A DNA stretch of 64,000 nt from Agapetus fuscipes (lineage: Eukaryota; Arthropoda; Insecta; Trichoptera; Glossosomatidae): the NCBI GenBank assembly GCA_951799405.1, contig OX637363.1, positions 9,858,001-9,922,000 of the forward strand. The letters are read 5' to 3'. Below the pieces are notes generated by a model. It ran no database searches, had not been told where the DNA came from, and saw nothing but the letters and a program-made list of their open reading frames with translations. The position numbers and the translations under genes were made by a program. This document shows, piece after piece, positions 31,179 to 40,999 of the stretch. Positions within the stretch are counted from its first letter, which is position 1. Each line of letters opens with the position of its first letter.

Positions 31179-31499
31179 AAGAATATAGAATTATTTCGGA
31201 TATCCGCTAGTTTCGGATAGTTACGGATATCAGGTTTTTAAGCTATTGTAAAAAAAATGTAAAATTACTGCGTTTTTTACACTGCGTAACACGTGTTTCA
31301 GTACCTATGGTTTTCAGTTGTTACTTGTTTGTCGAAAGTCGACGGGCGAAAACGAAAACTTGTCAAACATACTTCATTTAGAACATTCTACGATTATCCG
31401 AAACCATCAGAAACTTTATTTCGGTTTCGGTTACGGATATTTTTTTTATTTCGGAAATCCGATAGTTTCGTTTAAGGATATCAATAACATCCCTGCTTC
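31179..31499. other. Spacer with scattered GGATAT / TTTCGG words
   Basis: Words such as GTTACGGATAT and TTTCGGTTTCGG recur between 30330 and 31490, suggesting old simple-sequence expansion. No gene. Confidence 0.4.
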
Positions 31500-31610
31500 C
31501 TTCCACGTTGTCCCGGAAGGGATCGCATATTGAGTGTGGAACCTATTTATTTTTCAGGTAAGTGTGCTGGCTTTACGCCAACCACTTAAGTTGAAGTGAG
31601 TGACGTCGTA
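31500..31610 (-). mobile_element. SINE-A fragment
   Basis: GTTGTCCCGGAAGGGATCGCA, GAACCTATTTATTTTTCAGG and TTACGCCAACCACTTAAGTT match the 3' part of the SINE-A body. Confidence 0.65.
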
Positions 31611-31818
31611 TAAAATTTTCCAGTGTAAATCGAAAAATGGAAAGAATATACGAAAGCACTCTTAGTGAGTGATTTAGTTTTCATACATTTTTTCGATTAA
31701 CGCGATCGTGAAGAGTTTACGTAAAGTTTTACAGTTGCGGCACTTTTGGCAATTTGGAAAGAAATGGAATTATTTTTGGAAATGTAACTTGTAATAGATT
31801 GTTACAAACTAAGGATTT

Positions 31819-32130
31819 GAAGTACCTACCTACGCGCGCCTAAATATGTATGCAAGTGTGTAGAACAATCTGCCTCTAGTGTGATGGTAGTAGTAAGGTA
31901 CATAGAACGGCGGTATGGTCGAATATGGAGATCGAATGATCTGGAATATGCCAGAATGATCCCTTTTGTACTTATATATACGGACTGCAAAGGGCATCAG
32001 TGGATAAGTCGCTCCAAGCATTTTGCCGTGAAAACCAATGTACGCAGAGATTATCAATTATTGTAAATTGTGAACCAAGCCGTATAAAATAAATTCTGTT
32101 AAAATTTGCATTTTAATTAAAAGAGAACCC
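31819..32130 (+). mobile_element. L2-like LINE (second family) 3' region, copy 1
   Basis: Shares with 38470-38800 the blocks ACGCGCGCCT, GATCTGGAATATGC, GCTCCAAGCATTTTGCCG, GCAGAGATTATCAAT and TTAATTAAAAGAGAACCC. At 38470 the same sequence follows LINE coding DNA, so this is a 5'-truncated copy of that LINE's 3' end. A 61-codon frame (MVVVRYIERRYG...) is shared in part with the other copy and is probably not a gene. Confidence 0.65.
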
Positions 32131-32371
32131 CAACTTAAATCATAACAATACCTGTATTCATTCCCTTCCAGCCTTTTGAAAAAAAACATAAAAAATAAAA
32201 ATAGATTTTGTAAAAAAAATACTTAAGTTTTTTCTGAAACACCCGATAAACATCTGGGTACTTTGGTTGTGAGGTAGAATATTAAATCATTGACATTGTA
32301 TCAGTCACGCAACCCTCCAGTTCGGTAGTAATAGGTATGGACAGAAAATCGGTGTGTGAATAGCAAATACC

Positions 32372-33142
32372 ATAATAATAATAATATTATGATGATTTAT
32401 TTGGTGAGCGCTATTTTGTGTGTATCATATATATATATATATGTATATTTCGCTGTTAAAAAAACTACACTGGTTTCGTTTCCCGGAGAGGGTGGTCTAC
32501 CGTGTTTGTCTGATGGTATATAAAGCCATCAATGGCGTGGCTCCACCTTATCTGACTGACATGATTTCGCCTGTTGAGATGGGTGTGAGGAGGCAGACAC
32601 TCAGATCTGCGGGCGATGGTGCAATCAATTTGGTTCAGCCGCACCGTCAGATCCGTACAAATTTTGGAGACCGTGCTTTCTGTGTTGCGGGTCCGGTGGA
32701 GTGGAACAGACTGCCACCCGGAGTGAGGAACTCCAAATCTATGGGCATATTTCGCGGAGCTCTCAAGACGCACCTTTTCAAAAAGTCTTATCCGTGATCG
32801 GAGAGGGCCCTTGAGGTGTGACACACACAAAAACGGCGCTCTCTTATCATGTGCAATTAAAAATAAATAAGCCTGATATATATATATATCACACTTCAAG
32901 AGCCCTCTGCGAGCTTGGTCATCGCTGTAGAAGGCTCCAATTCTCAAGCAATACCGAGTTGTTTTAAGGTTGGATGGACCTTTCAGTGACCGGTCTTGGG
33001 TAAAGGTTTATGAATCTTTCAACTCAGCGAAGGGCTCATTCGAAATATAAATGGTATATTTTTTGTGCTCCGCCGGGATCCGAATCCACAACCTTCCATT
33101 TACGAGTCCGAAGTGCTGCCACTGGACTACGGACCGGTCCAA
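32372..33142 (-). mobile_element. SINE-B2 split by an L2 LINE
   Basis: The tail (AAT)n plus TTATTTGGTGAGCGC lie at 32372-32410. The SINE is interrupted at 32429 within an AT microsatellite and resumes at about 32890 (CACTTCAAGAGCCCTCTGCG) up to the head CTTGGACCGGTCCGTAGTCC at 33142. Its 5' end is fused to a 5S-like sequence. Confidence 0.85.
32429..32889 (+). mobile_element. L2/CR1-type LINE, 3' end, nested in SINE-B2
   Basis: The frame to 32797 encodes the conserved end of L2/CR1-group ORFs: LLKKLHWFRFPERVVYRVCL, MVYKAINGVAPPYL, GDRAFCVAGPVEWNRLPPGV, LKTHLFKKSYP then stop. The 3' UTR is short and ends GGGCCCTTGAGGTGTGACAC and CAAAAACGGCGCTC, nearly the same as the SINE-B2 tail it landed in. 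Flanked by (AT)n on both sides. Catalytic parts are missing. Confidence 0.85.
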
Positions 33143-33262
33143 GATGCCAACGACACGCGGTGTACCTGAGCGGTAGCCCATCCAAGTACTATCCGCGCCC
33201 AATGTTGCTTAACTTCGGTGATCTATGGGAACCGGTGCTTTCAACATGGTAACGTCGTTGAC
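33143..33262 (-). rRNA. Complete 5S-rRNA-like sequence fused to SINE-B2
   Basis: About 120 nt on the minus strand with 5S structure: GTCAACGAC at the 5' end pairs with GTCGTTGGC at the 3' end (helix I, 9 bp with one G-U). Internal control region present: box A GAAGTTAAGCAACATTGG, intermediate GGATAGT, box C TACTTGGATGGGCTACCGC. It joins CTTGGACCGGTCCGTAG without a gap. The same join occurs at 17251, so it is best read as the 5S-derived head of a composite SINE rather than a working 5S gene. Confidence 0.8.
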
Positions 33263-33306
33263 GTATAGTTGACGTATGTATAGTTCCATACCATGTATAG
33301 TTCTAT

Positions 33307-34007
33307 CAGTGCCAGTTTAAGGGGGGTCCGCAGTGCCCGCAGCGGACAGGGCCCCAAGGCCGGAGGGGCCCCGCGGGGCCACCGGAGGGGGCCCCGCGCG
33401 CACCCTTTTGGGTAAATTTTTTTACAGTACTTAGCTCCTCTTGAAAAAAAAATTAAAAAATATGAGAAATAATTCTTCACTATAAAAAAAAATAGGTAGG
33501 TACATAGGTTGTTCAAGACATCGGGGAACCAATGGGGGCGGCAGAGACATACAAATTCATGTCAAAAAACGACCTAGAAGTTGTTTTTCCGAGTACTGCT
33601 GCGGCTTTAAAAAATAATGGTCAGTAACGCAACGGGAGAAAGGGTGTTTTCCAAATTAAAATTGACAAAAAATGACCTCAGGAGTCAGGACTACAATTTC
33701 CCAGCACAAACTGAATCACCTGTCAGTGATGAACATAAATTACGACACCTTATATAATTTAGATTTTTCGACTATACTAGAAAAACTCGTGACTGCGAAA
33801 TTACAAAAAAAAATGTTTTGAACCGTTACGTTGTGCCTAGCTACCTAATGTAGGTAGGTACCTACCTATAATAATGTACCTACCTACTTTTCTACAAAAT
33901 TGCCATTAAATTGTGTTTAAAAAAATGTCATTACCTACTTATTTAGGGGGGGGGGGGCCCGCATGAGCAGCGTTGGACCCTACCCAAAATAGCTTAAAAT
34001 GCCCCTG
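33307..34007 (+). mobile_element. Decayed hAT transposon with 8-bp TSD
   Basis: Exact TSD AGTTCTAT (33299-33306 and 34008-34015). Imperfect ends CAGTGCCAGTTTAAGGGG and AGCTTAAAATGCCCCTG. GGGGCCCC-rich subterminal blocks on both sides. The interior keeps a piece of transposase (next entry). About 700 bp, so most of a full hAT is deleted. Confidence 0.88.
33560..33830 (+). pseudogene. hAT transposase C-terminal (dimerisation) remnant
   Basis: Frames in succession give VVFPSTAAALK, then NATGERVFSKLKLTKNDLRS, then ISQHKLNHLSVMNINYDTLY, in the order of the hAT C-terminal dimerisation region (ERSFSKLKLIKxxLRS, SQERLxxLxxLSIE). At least two frameshifts separate them. Non-functional. Confidence 0.8.
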
Positions 34008-34041
34008 AGTTCTATACTTATATTATACAATTGATTTTACC

Positions 34042-34163
34042 GTCGGCGCTTTGGTTAAGCGGGTCAGGACGATGTCTTTGACTGGCATTGTCGAAATAAA
34101 AACAACGCTGGTTCGATTCCCGTCCACCCTGCTTCAACAGATGTCATTCAGTTATTGTTACCG
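34042..34163 (+). mobile_element. SINE-C (copy 1)
   Basis: tRNA-like head GGCGCTTTGGTTAAGCGGGT with a B box GGTTCGATTCCCG, then CTTCAACAGATGTCATTCAG. The second copy at 58406 shares GGTTCGAT-CCCG and TTCAACAGATGTAATT. Confidence 0.6.
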
Positions 34164-34167
34164 TTAT

Positions 34168-34463
34168 TGAAACCGGTCCGTAGTCCAGTGGCAGCACTTC
34201 GGACTCGTAAATGGAAGATTGTGGGTTCGAATCCCAGCGGAGCACAAAATATATAAAATTTGTATTTTCAAATTTGCTCTTCGCTGGGTTGAAAAATTCA
34301 TAAACCTTTACTAAAGACCGGCCATCAAAAGGTCCATCCAGCGTTAGAGCAAATGGGTCTTGCTTGAGTAATGGCGCTTTGTAGCGACGACCAAGCTCGC
34401 AAACACCTCTGCGGCACCACAACAAGTGTCGAAGACCCCTAGGGAGTCCCCCGCACAGGATTT
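34168..34463 (+). mobile_element. SINE-B1
   Basis: Head GGTCCGTAGTCCAGTGGCAG, B box GGTTCGAATCCCAG, full body, tail CCCCGCACAGGATTTCTC. Well preserved. Confidence 0.87.
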
Positions 34464-34778
34464 CTCAGAAAAAAGAATAGATGACAAAATTATTTCATCA
34501 CATTTTTCCGAGGCCATAGTTTCAGTGAAACCCTGATATCTAGGTTTCGTGCCGGTCTCTCTCCCCATTACAGGCGCGTGCTGCATGACACGCTAAGCGC
34601 CATATATCTACAGCACTTGGCCACCTTTAGTAGCGAGTAGGCAGCCTCATACAACAGGAAATGGACACGATTCTGGAGCAATGTGAAACACGAAGGGCCG
34701 TAGGTACCGTGTACTATGTGCATGCCATTGAGTAATTACATAGAGGAGCAGAAACTAACTTCCTGCATTTTTTTAAAG
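34464..34778. other. Unassigned spacer
   Basis: No gene recognised. Confidence 0.4.
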
Positions 34779-34905
34779 AAATCCTGTGCGGGAGAATCCC
34801 TAGATTCTAGAGACTCTAGTGGTCTATGACACTTGTTGTAGAGCCGCAAAGGAGTACGAGCTTGGTCGTCGCTACAAAGCGCCAATACTCAAGCAAGACC
34901 CAAGC
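34779..34905 (-). mobile_element. SINE-B1, 3' half
   Basis: Tail AAGAAATCCTGTGCGGGAG to GCAAGACCCA; the head half is missing. Confidence 0.75.
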
Positions 34906-35067
34906 ATTGATACTATCGTTCATTTTTGTCTCAGTCCAGTCAAACGTTGCAGTTGTGCAGTCTTACAAAACATCTTTTTACATGTCAAATTTTATGTTTT
35001 CTTGCTTTCTCCATTTTGTGTTTTGACACACCAATTACAACACATGTCATAATGTCTTAAAAGAAAG

Positions 35068-35200
35068 GATTTTTCCTTTCAAATTCGTCAATTTCATCAA
35101 GATTTATACCGCATGCGTCTAAGTTCAGACTGCTCCGGACATAGTACGCACGCTGCAATGCTTCCATTTTTCTAGAAACATTTTTACATTCGCCCGAATT
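35068..35200 (-). repeat. Repeat F (copy 2)
   Basis: Antisense match of 12528-12665 (ATACCGCATGCGTC, GTACGCACGCTGCAATG, TTTTCTAGAAACATTTTTAC). Confidence 0.6.
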
Positions 35201-35307
35201 TTTTTTGTACACATGTAAATGCAACTGTGAAGTTCTTTGTTCTCTTTCTTACAACTGAACATTTTTGTAAGTGCGTTGAAAAATATATTTATTGTATATT
35301 TTCGTTC

Positions 35308-35985
35308 TGTAACTATAACTCTGTCACCATTCCGCTAGGGGTGGCCAGAGCCTCTGCAGAGCTGCCCCCATTTTTTCCTATCCTTACATACCTCTTTCAA
35401 TTCCTTCATATCCATCACCTTTTTCATGCATTTTCTTTTTTTAAGCTCACTTTGGATATCCCATTCTTTCACAATCTCCTCAATCTGATACTCCATACAT
35501 TTCTCGGTCGTCCCTTACCTCTTTTTTCTTTCACACTACCTCAGTATACATATTTTGTCAGTCTATCATCATTCATTCTTTCCACATGCCCAAACCATCT
35601 CATCATATTCTTTTGTACCTTAACTTTTACATCCTCTTTCAAATTACATTCTTTCTTTACCCATTCATTTCTAACTCTATCCTTCAGAGGTTTTCCTGTC
35701 ATGCTTCTCAAATGCTTCATTTCCACCGTACATACTCTACTCATTTCGCAATAATTCACTGTCCATGCTTCACTTCCATACATCAAAGTCAGTAACAATA
35801 TGCCATTATGTACCGCCATTCTCAGATCCATCGTGGTCAATGGCTTGTTCTTTGCTATTCTTCCTATTGCACCGACCACTTCCTTTCCCTTGCACACCCT
35901 ATTCTCAAGTTCTCTTGTCATCTTTCCATTCTTTTCAAACATACTTACCAAGTATCTAAATTCATCCACAATTTCAACTTTTTAA
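35308..35985 (-). mobile_element. RTE-AGTTAC LINE, 3' part
   Basis: Minus strand. Frame 35969-35541 encodes the segment after reverse transcriptase (GSEAWTVNYCEMSRVCTVEM, RVRNEWVKKECNLKEDVK, MRWFGHVERMNDDRL) with a stop after KYVY where other copies continue. It ends CCGCTAGGGGTGGCCAG and the tail CTGTAACTATAACTC. The long plus-strand frame at 35227-35754 is its antisense shadow. Confidence 0.85.
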
Positions 35986-36177
35986 AAATAATTTCTAGTC
36001 CACAGATATCATAAGTCAATGGTGCATGCATTTGCTGGATGGAAATGTAAAATCCATAGTGCCTGTTAGAACGTGAATCATTCTCACACAAAATTAACCT
36101 ATCGATAATATGTTCGCTAAGACATATACGTTAAAAAATATATATATATATATTAATACTTGCCTAATACGATGAAA

Positions 36178-36262
36178 CCCTGAAACAGGGATGAAATTGG
36201 CAAAGTTTTTATGGCCAAATTTTACAGTATGACCAAATTATAAGTCAGGGAACAAAAATATG
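36178..36262 (-). mobile_element. S250 5' fragment
   Basis: CCTGAAACAGGGATGAAATTGG to TTATAAGTCAGGGAAC; only the 5' third is left. Confidence 0.6.
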
Positions 36263-36267
36263 AAGTC

Positions 36268-36590
36268 CGGTTGATAGCTCAGGTGGTAGAGTGCTTGCAT
36301 TCCATGCCGAAAGCTCGGGTTCGAATCCCACCGAGGGTGTCAGAAATGATTTCCTGTTTCGGTGTTTATTTCAAACCCAAAATAAAATACCGGCAAGTTT
36401 ACTCAGCCTTCACAAGAAATGAGTACCAGCACTCTCGGGAGCTGGGAAACCTCCACTTCAACTGAAGTGGTTGGCGTAAGGCCGGCCCCCTTACCTGTAA
36501 AAATAAAAAGGTTCAACTCGCCACATGCGAACCCTTCGGGGATAACGCGGCAAGAAGTTACACTATATGTGTAGCTTAGTTGCGTTTTTT
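36268..36590 (+). mobile_element. SINE-A, full length
   Basis: Head GGTTGATAGCTCAGGTGGTA and GGGTTCGAATCCCACCGAG, body with CGGTGTTTATTTCAAACCC, AGTGGTTGGCGTAAGGCCGG and CCTTCGGGGATAACGCGG, end GTGTAGCTTAGTTGCGTTTT. Both pol III boxes are intact. Confidence 0.9.
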
Positions 36591-36799
36591 AAGGTAAAAT
36601 AAAATACAAACAATGAATGAAAAAAAAAAGAATTACAATGTATTACTTAGAAAAGTTGAAATTTAAAAGCCGTAGACGCCAACATTGCAGACCAAATGCC
36701 ATTTTTTCGGACATTGCATGCTTCTTTTTTATGCATACTTGTAAATAATACGTATATATGTACAATAGACTCGGTACAATAAAAAAACCCTCGGTGACG

Positions 36800-37341
36800 T
36801 CTTGTCTTGTCTTGTATCCTGCCGCCATTCCTCTAGGGGTGGCCGGTACCTCCACACAAGTTCCTCCACTTGACTTTGTCCTTGCATACTTCTTTCATCT
36901 CATCTAATTTCATCACTCTTTTCATGCACGCTCTTCTCTTGTTTCCACTCTGTAAATTCCATTCATTCGCCATCTCACTTATCTGATAAATCCATTCTTT
37001 CCTAGAAGAAGGGGAAGACCCCTTCTTCGCTTACCTATTACATTCCCTTTATACAATCTTTTTGTCAGTCGGTCTTCATTCAACCTTTCAATATGTCCAA
37101 ACCATCGCATCACACTTCTTTGAACTTTCACTTTCACGCTTTCTTTTACTCCGCATTCATTCAGAACCCATTCGTTTCTCACTCTATCTTTCAGTGTTTT
37201 ACCTGTCATACTTCTCAAATGAGCCATTTCTACGGTGCATACCTTATTTACTTCTCTTTCATTCACCGTCCACGACTCGCTTCCATACATCAGGGTCGGC
37301 CACAATATACAATTGTGTACCGCCATTTTCATTTTCGTCAC
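36800..37341 (-). mobile_element. RTE-ACAAG LINE, 3' part
   Basis: Minus strand. Frame 37341-36979 encodes MYGSESWTVNEREVNKVCTV, RVRNEWVLNECGVKESVK and MRWFGHIERLNEDRL, then breaks. The 3' end is CCTCTAGGGGTGGCCGGTAC and the tail (CTTGT)n at 36800-36815, i.e. (ACAAG)n. Confidence 0.85.
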
Positions 37342-38064
37342 GTCACAATCATGTGGTTAAGTACAAAGTTTACATTAAATTAATTACAAAACTATTTTTT
37401 CCATAACAATATTGTATCGAAGTAATGATTATCTGCCCTGCCTCTAGCCCGGCCAAGTGATATCACATTATTCTCCCACTTTACCGGGTCCATTAACTAT
37501 GTCAAGTTTACAACTAACCTGCGTTAATCTCCGACCAAGTAAGTATTGCTCGTTAATCTTGGCACATTTCTGTTTTATAAACGTCAGCATTGCTTGTATG
37601 TATGTTAGCACGGGGCTAAGGATTTAGGTTATAATAGGGCTTCCGAATGTGGCCCAGTTATATCGGCTAATGCTTCACAAAAGCATTTATAAAAATGAAG
37701 TTTACAAACACCAACTTTAATCAATATTGTATTGAGGATAACCCTGAATGTTTTAAATTTGGCTTGGTGACTTTATGCTAACGTAAACATCTCCTTCACC
37801 ATTCGCCGATTAAGATATGTGGTTGTATTGTCAACCCAGCTACCAAAAGTCGAGTCCTTAGAGTAGAGATTGACCAGCACTTCCCAAGTAACATTTTAGT
37901 CGGGCCTAGGTTGCGAAAATTGCCTGAAGGTCTGAGAAGGCTCCTAGAAAGATTAATGCTTTGCTATATGGTCATATTAAAGACTTGAGAATAACTGATA
38001 AGTTCTAAAACTATCTGTTTACTCATTGGCACTCGAGGGGCAGATAGGCAAAAAAACCAAGTCG
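37342..38064. other. Unassigned ~720-bp spacer
   Basis: No gene, SINE head or TSD pair found. Possibly unique intronic DNA or an ancient element. Confidence 0.4.
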
Positions 38065-38800
38065 GGTTTCTTCGCTCTTCGAGAAATAAGGGCAATCAGA
38101 AGAAACCTGACAAGAAAGACCCTAAAGACCGTAGTTAACGCCTTGGTAATGTCAAGACTTGACTTTTGAAATGCAATATATGCCGGACAGCTATAGATTC
38201 AGTTGAAGAGACTCCAGTCAGTCCTGAACGCAGCGGCAAGGTTGATACACGGCGCTTCAAAGTTCTGCCACATAACGCCGCATCTGAAGTCTCTTCACTG
38301 GCTGAAGATGAAGGAACTAATCCATTTCAAAATAGGCTTGCTGGTGTTCAAGACTCTGCGTGGGACTGCACCAAAATATCTCATAAACCTGATAGCTTCG
38401 ATCAGCCGCATCATGCCGCAGCCAAATAGAGTTTCCAAGGAGGAATATCAAGACTGTCTTTGAAGATCGAGAAGTACCCACGCGCGCCTGAACATGAACT
38501 ACTAGAGTTTAGAACAATCTGGTTCTAGTCCATGATGGTGGTAGTGCATAGAACGGCGCGGCGTTCTGGTGTGAGCGAGAAATCGAAGAATGATCTGGAA
38601 TATGCGAGAAAGATCTATTTTGTACCTATATATAGGGACTGCAATCGTGCGGAGAGTGATTTTTCGCTCCAAGCATTTTGCCGGGAAGATCAATACCTAT
38701 ACGCAGAGATTATCAATCATTGTAAATTGTGAACCAAACCGTGTAAAATAAATTCCGTTTAATAAATTATTGCAGTTTAATTAAAAGAGAACCCAGTAAA
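38065..38800 (+). mobile_element. L2-like LINE (second family), C-terminal part and 3' region
   Basis: Translates with stops to REIRAIRRNLTRKTLKTVVN, ALVMSRLDF, LKRLQSVLNAAARLIHGAS, LKSLHWLKMKELIHFKIGLL, FKTLRGTAPKYLINLI: the same L2/CR1 C-terminal region as at 2023, in a different family. From 38470 it is the 3' part shared with 31819-32130 and 61556-61640. It ends TTTAATTAAAAGAGAACCC just before the PAQR exon. Confidence 0.75.
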
Positions 38801-38832
38801 ATCTTATCAATATTATTCCAAAGATGACTTAC

Positions 38833-39051
38833 CGAAGCTCTGGCTGACCCAGATGCCCAGCATGTCGAGCTGCAGCAAGCGGTGGTAGGCAGCCGCACCC
38901 CGCTTGGTGTTCATGAAGAGGTGGTAGAGGAAGCTGCCGCACCAGGGAGACAGGGCCCCGGCCAGGTGGCACCACGCCAGGAAGCCGGAGCCCGCCTCGT
39001 CCCACGGCAGCAGACCGGGGACCACGATCAGGATGTACAGGATCGGCAGAC
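38833..39051 (-). CDS. PAQR4: PAQR family (PAQR4-like) internal exon
   Basis: The only host exon found. Minus-strand acceptor CCGCAG (39057-39052) and donor GTAAGTCATC (starting at 38832) are both consensus. Length 219 nt, phase 1 on both sides. It encodes a hydrophobic segment with PWDEAGSGFLAWCHLAGALS, GSFLYHLFMNTKRGAAAY and LLQLDMLGIWVSQSFG. In PAQR proteins (seven-helix, hemolysin-III-like receptors or hydrolases) the Ser-x3-His of helix 2 (SFLYH here) and the Asp of helix 3 (LDM here) contribute to the metal site; all three are present. From memory it is closest to vertebrate PAQR4 (GSVLYHLFM, LLALDMCG). It is GC-rich unlike its surroundings. Other exons lie outside the window or were not seen. 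Confidence 0.78.
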
Positions 39052-39099
39052 CTGCGGACAAATGGAAGATGAGAATCAGTCTAAGGAATGGACTAATAG

Positions 39100-39237
39100 G
39101 TATTTAGCCTTACAGCAACTGGATATTGCTTGAGAATTGGTGGTTTTTACAGCGACGACCAAGCTCGCAGAGGGCTCTTGAGGTGTGATACACACAAAAT
39201 AGCGCTCACCAAATAAATCATCCTAATATTATTATTA
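39100..39237 (+). mobile_element. SINE-B2, 3' part
   Basis: TTACAGCAACTGGATATTGC through GCGACGACCAAGCTCGCAG to the B2 tail GGGCTCTTGAGGTGTGATAC and (ATT)n. Located just upstream of the PAQR exon, in its intron. Confidence 0.8.
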
Positions 39238-39325
39238 TCTACTTCATGTGCGATAAATAGCGTCAATTGATCAGATTGAAACATCTGGAGGCAAACGTAA
39301 GATAAGTATCAGTCATAGGACGTAG

Positions 39326-39500
39326 AACGCAACTAAGCTACACATATAACGCAACTTCTTGCCTGCGTTATTTATCCCCAAAGGGATCGCATGTGGCGAT
39401 TCGGGACCTATTTATTTTTACGTGTAAGGGGGCTGGCTTCACACCAACCACTTCAGTTGAAGTTGGGGTTTCCCAGCTCCCAAGGGGGCTGGTTCCCAAT
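39326..39500 (-). mobile_element. SINE-A body, BA-type
   Basis: Tail ACGCAACTAAGCTACAC, GATCGCATGTGGCGATTCGG, ACACCAACCACTTCAGTTG. The heads are missing; a scrap of SINE-B head in plus orientation (GGAAGGTTGTGGGTACGAAT, 39505-39530) follows. Confidence 0.75.
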
Positions 39501-39532
39501 TCAATGGAAGGTTGTGGGTACGAATCCCGGTG

Positions 39533-39655
39533 CGCGCTTGCACGTGCCTCATGTGAGCCTATAACATAAAAACCAATCTCAAATGGACATACACCCTGCA
39601 ACTCTTGCCGTCCTTCCCTGTAACAGGGGTGACATTGGCAAAGTGAACCATTATA
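39533..39655 (-). mobile_element. S250 fragment
   Basis: CGCTTGCACGTGCCTCATG to GACATTGGCAAAGTGAACC; both ends missing. Confidence 0.7.
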
Positions 39656-40199
39656 TGCGACTTATTTTTAGGTTACGAACACAACCTTGTTTTTTCAGTC
39701 ATCTGTCATTTTCCTCTGCTGGGATAAACTGTCTGATATTTCAGAGAAGTGACTTTTAATGATTAGTTTAAAGGAAACTGACAGACTCGATTAGTTGATA
39801 AGAGATTGTAGTCCATGAACTGGAGTATTTAATTTGATGTCATCTACAGAGACATTTTTAAATGCTTTGCTTCTTGACGTTAAAAGTGAAAGATCATTTT
39901 CCATTTTTATAACAAAAAAAAGTGTACAAAATCCAAAAAAAATGGTCTGAGACACAAAGTATAAATTAGTTTTCTATTGTAAGTAGTTTGGCGTTTTTTA
40001 AAAGATAATTTACAAACAAGACAACAATCCTTTTAATAACTTAAAAATTTGATCCGTTTAAATAACTTTGAATGAATTTACCTTCCTTGATTTATAGGCT
40101 TGTATGAAACTGACCAATTATACTGCTATGTAAATAGCAAATACATGTAAATATTTAGGTAGGTAGATATAACATTTGTAGCTGATGGGAGCTGTATAT
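39656..40199. other. Unassigned spacer
   Basis: AT-rich; a diverged S250 5' edge (TTCCTTGATTTATAGGC) at 40083-40130. No gene. Confidence 0.4.
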
Positions 40200-40998
40200 C
40201 TGTACTGTACTGTACTGTATCCTGCCGCCGTTCCACTAGGGGTGGCCGGTACCTCCGCAGATGCGCCTCCACTTTTTTCTGTCCTTACAAACCACTTTCA
40301 TTTCCTCAATATTCATCATCTTTTTCATACATAGGTACTCTTCTCTTATTCTCGCTCTGCAGGTTCCATTCTTTCGCAATCTCACCCACTTGGTCTAACC
40401 ATTCTTTCCTCGGCCTTCCCCTTCCGCGCTTTCCTCTGACATTTCCTTTGTACACTTTCTTCGTTAGTCGTTCATCATCCATTCTTTCGAGATGTCCGAA
40501 CCATCTCATCGTACTTTTTTGTACTTTCATTCTCACATTCTCTTTTATACCACACTCTTTCATCACCCAATCATTACGTACTCTATCACTCAGTGTCTTT
40601 CCAGCCATTGCTCTCAGGTAAGCCATTTCAACCGTACATACTTTACTCAGTTCACATTCATTAACTTTCCACGCCTCACTTCCATACATCAATGTCGGAA
40701 CCAATATGCCATTGTGGACCGCCAATCTCATATTCTTCGTAAGTTTCCTATTTCTTGCAATTCTTCCAATCGTTCCCATTACACTTCTTCCTCTACTAGC
40801 GCGCTTTTCCAATTCTTTCGTCAATTTCCCATTCGACTCAAACTTGCTTCCCAGATAATCAAATTCTTTCACGACCTCCACTCTTGTTTCATTCAGTCTT
40901 ATCTCAATTTCCTCGCATTCCTCAGTCCTGTCAAACACTAATACTTTCGTCTTACTGGCATTCACTTTTAAACCGTTCTTACTCAAAGCATCATTCAT
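40200..40998 (-). mobile_element. RTE-ACAGT LINE, 3' part
   Basis: Minus-strand frame of 230 codons from MNDALSKNGLKVNASKTKVL to near the ORF end, very close to the copy at 9575-12516 (only scattered differences, e.g. AWKVNE for AWTVNE). A frameshift near 40330 breaks the last part. 3' end: CCACTAGGGGTGGCCGG and tail (CTGTA)n at 40200-40216. Truncated within reverse transcriptase, after YADD. Confidence 0.9.
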
Positions 40999-40999
40999 T

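Noticed and set aside
31881..32066. Conserved small ORF (MVVV...) also seen at 38532-38732
   Set aside because: Reading frames diverge midway and the shared region is the 3' part of an L2-like LINE; only start and middle segments align.
33143..33262. Working 5S rRNA gene
   Set aside because: Fused to SINE-B2 with the same junction as another locus and with several differences from typical 5S. No T-run terminator at the 3' end; the SINE follows instead.
35227..35754. Long plus-strand frame of 175 codons, rich in Phe, Ser and His
   Set aside because: It lies antisense to a minus-strand RTE LINE ORF. The same kind of antisense frame appears opposite every RTE fragment (for example 40492-40941, 51531-52148).
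36268..36345. Possible functional tRNA gene (good A and B boxes)
   Set aside because: Followed by a 250-nt body shared by many copies and lacking a proper acceptor-stem partner, so it is a SINE head.
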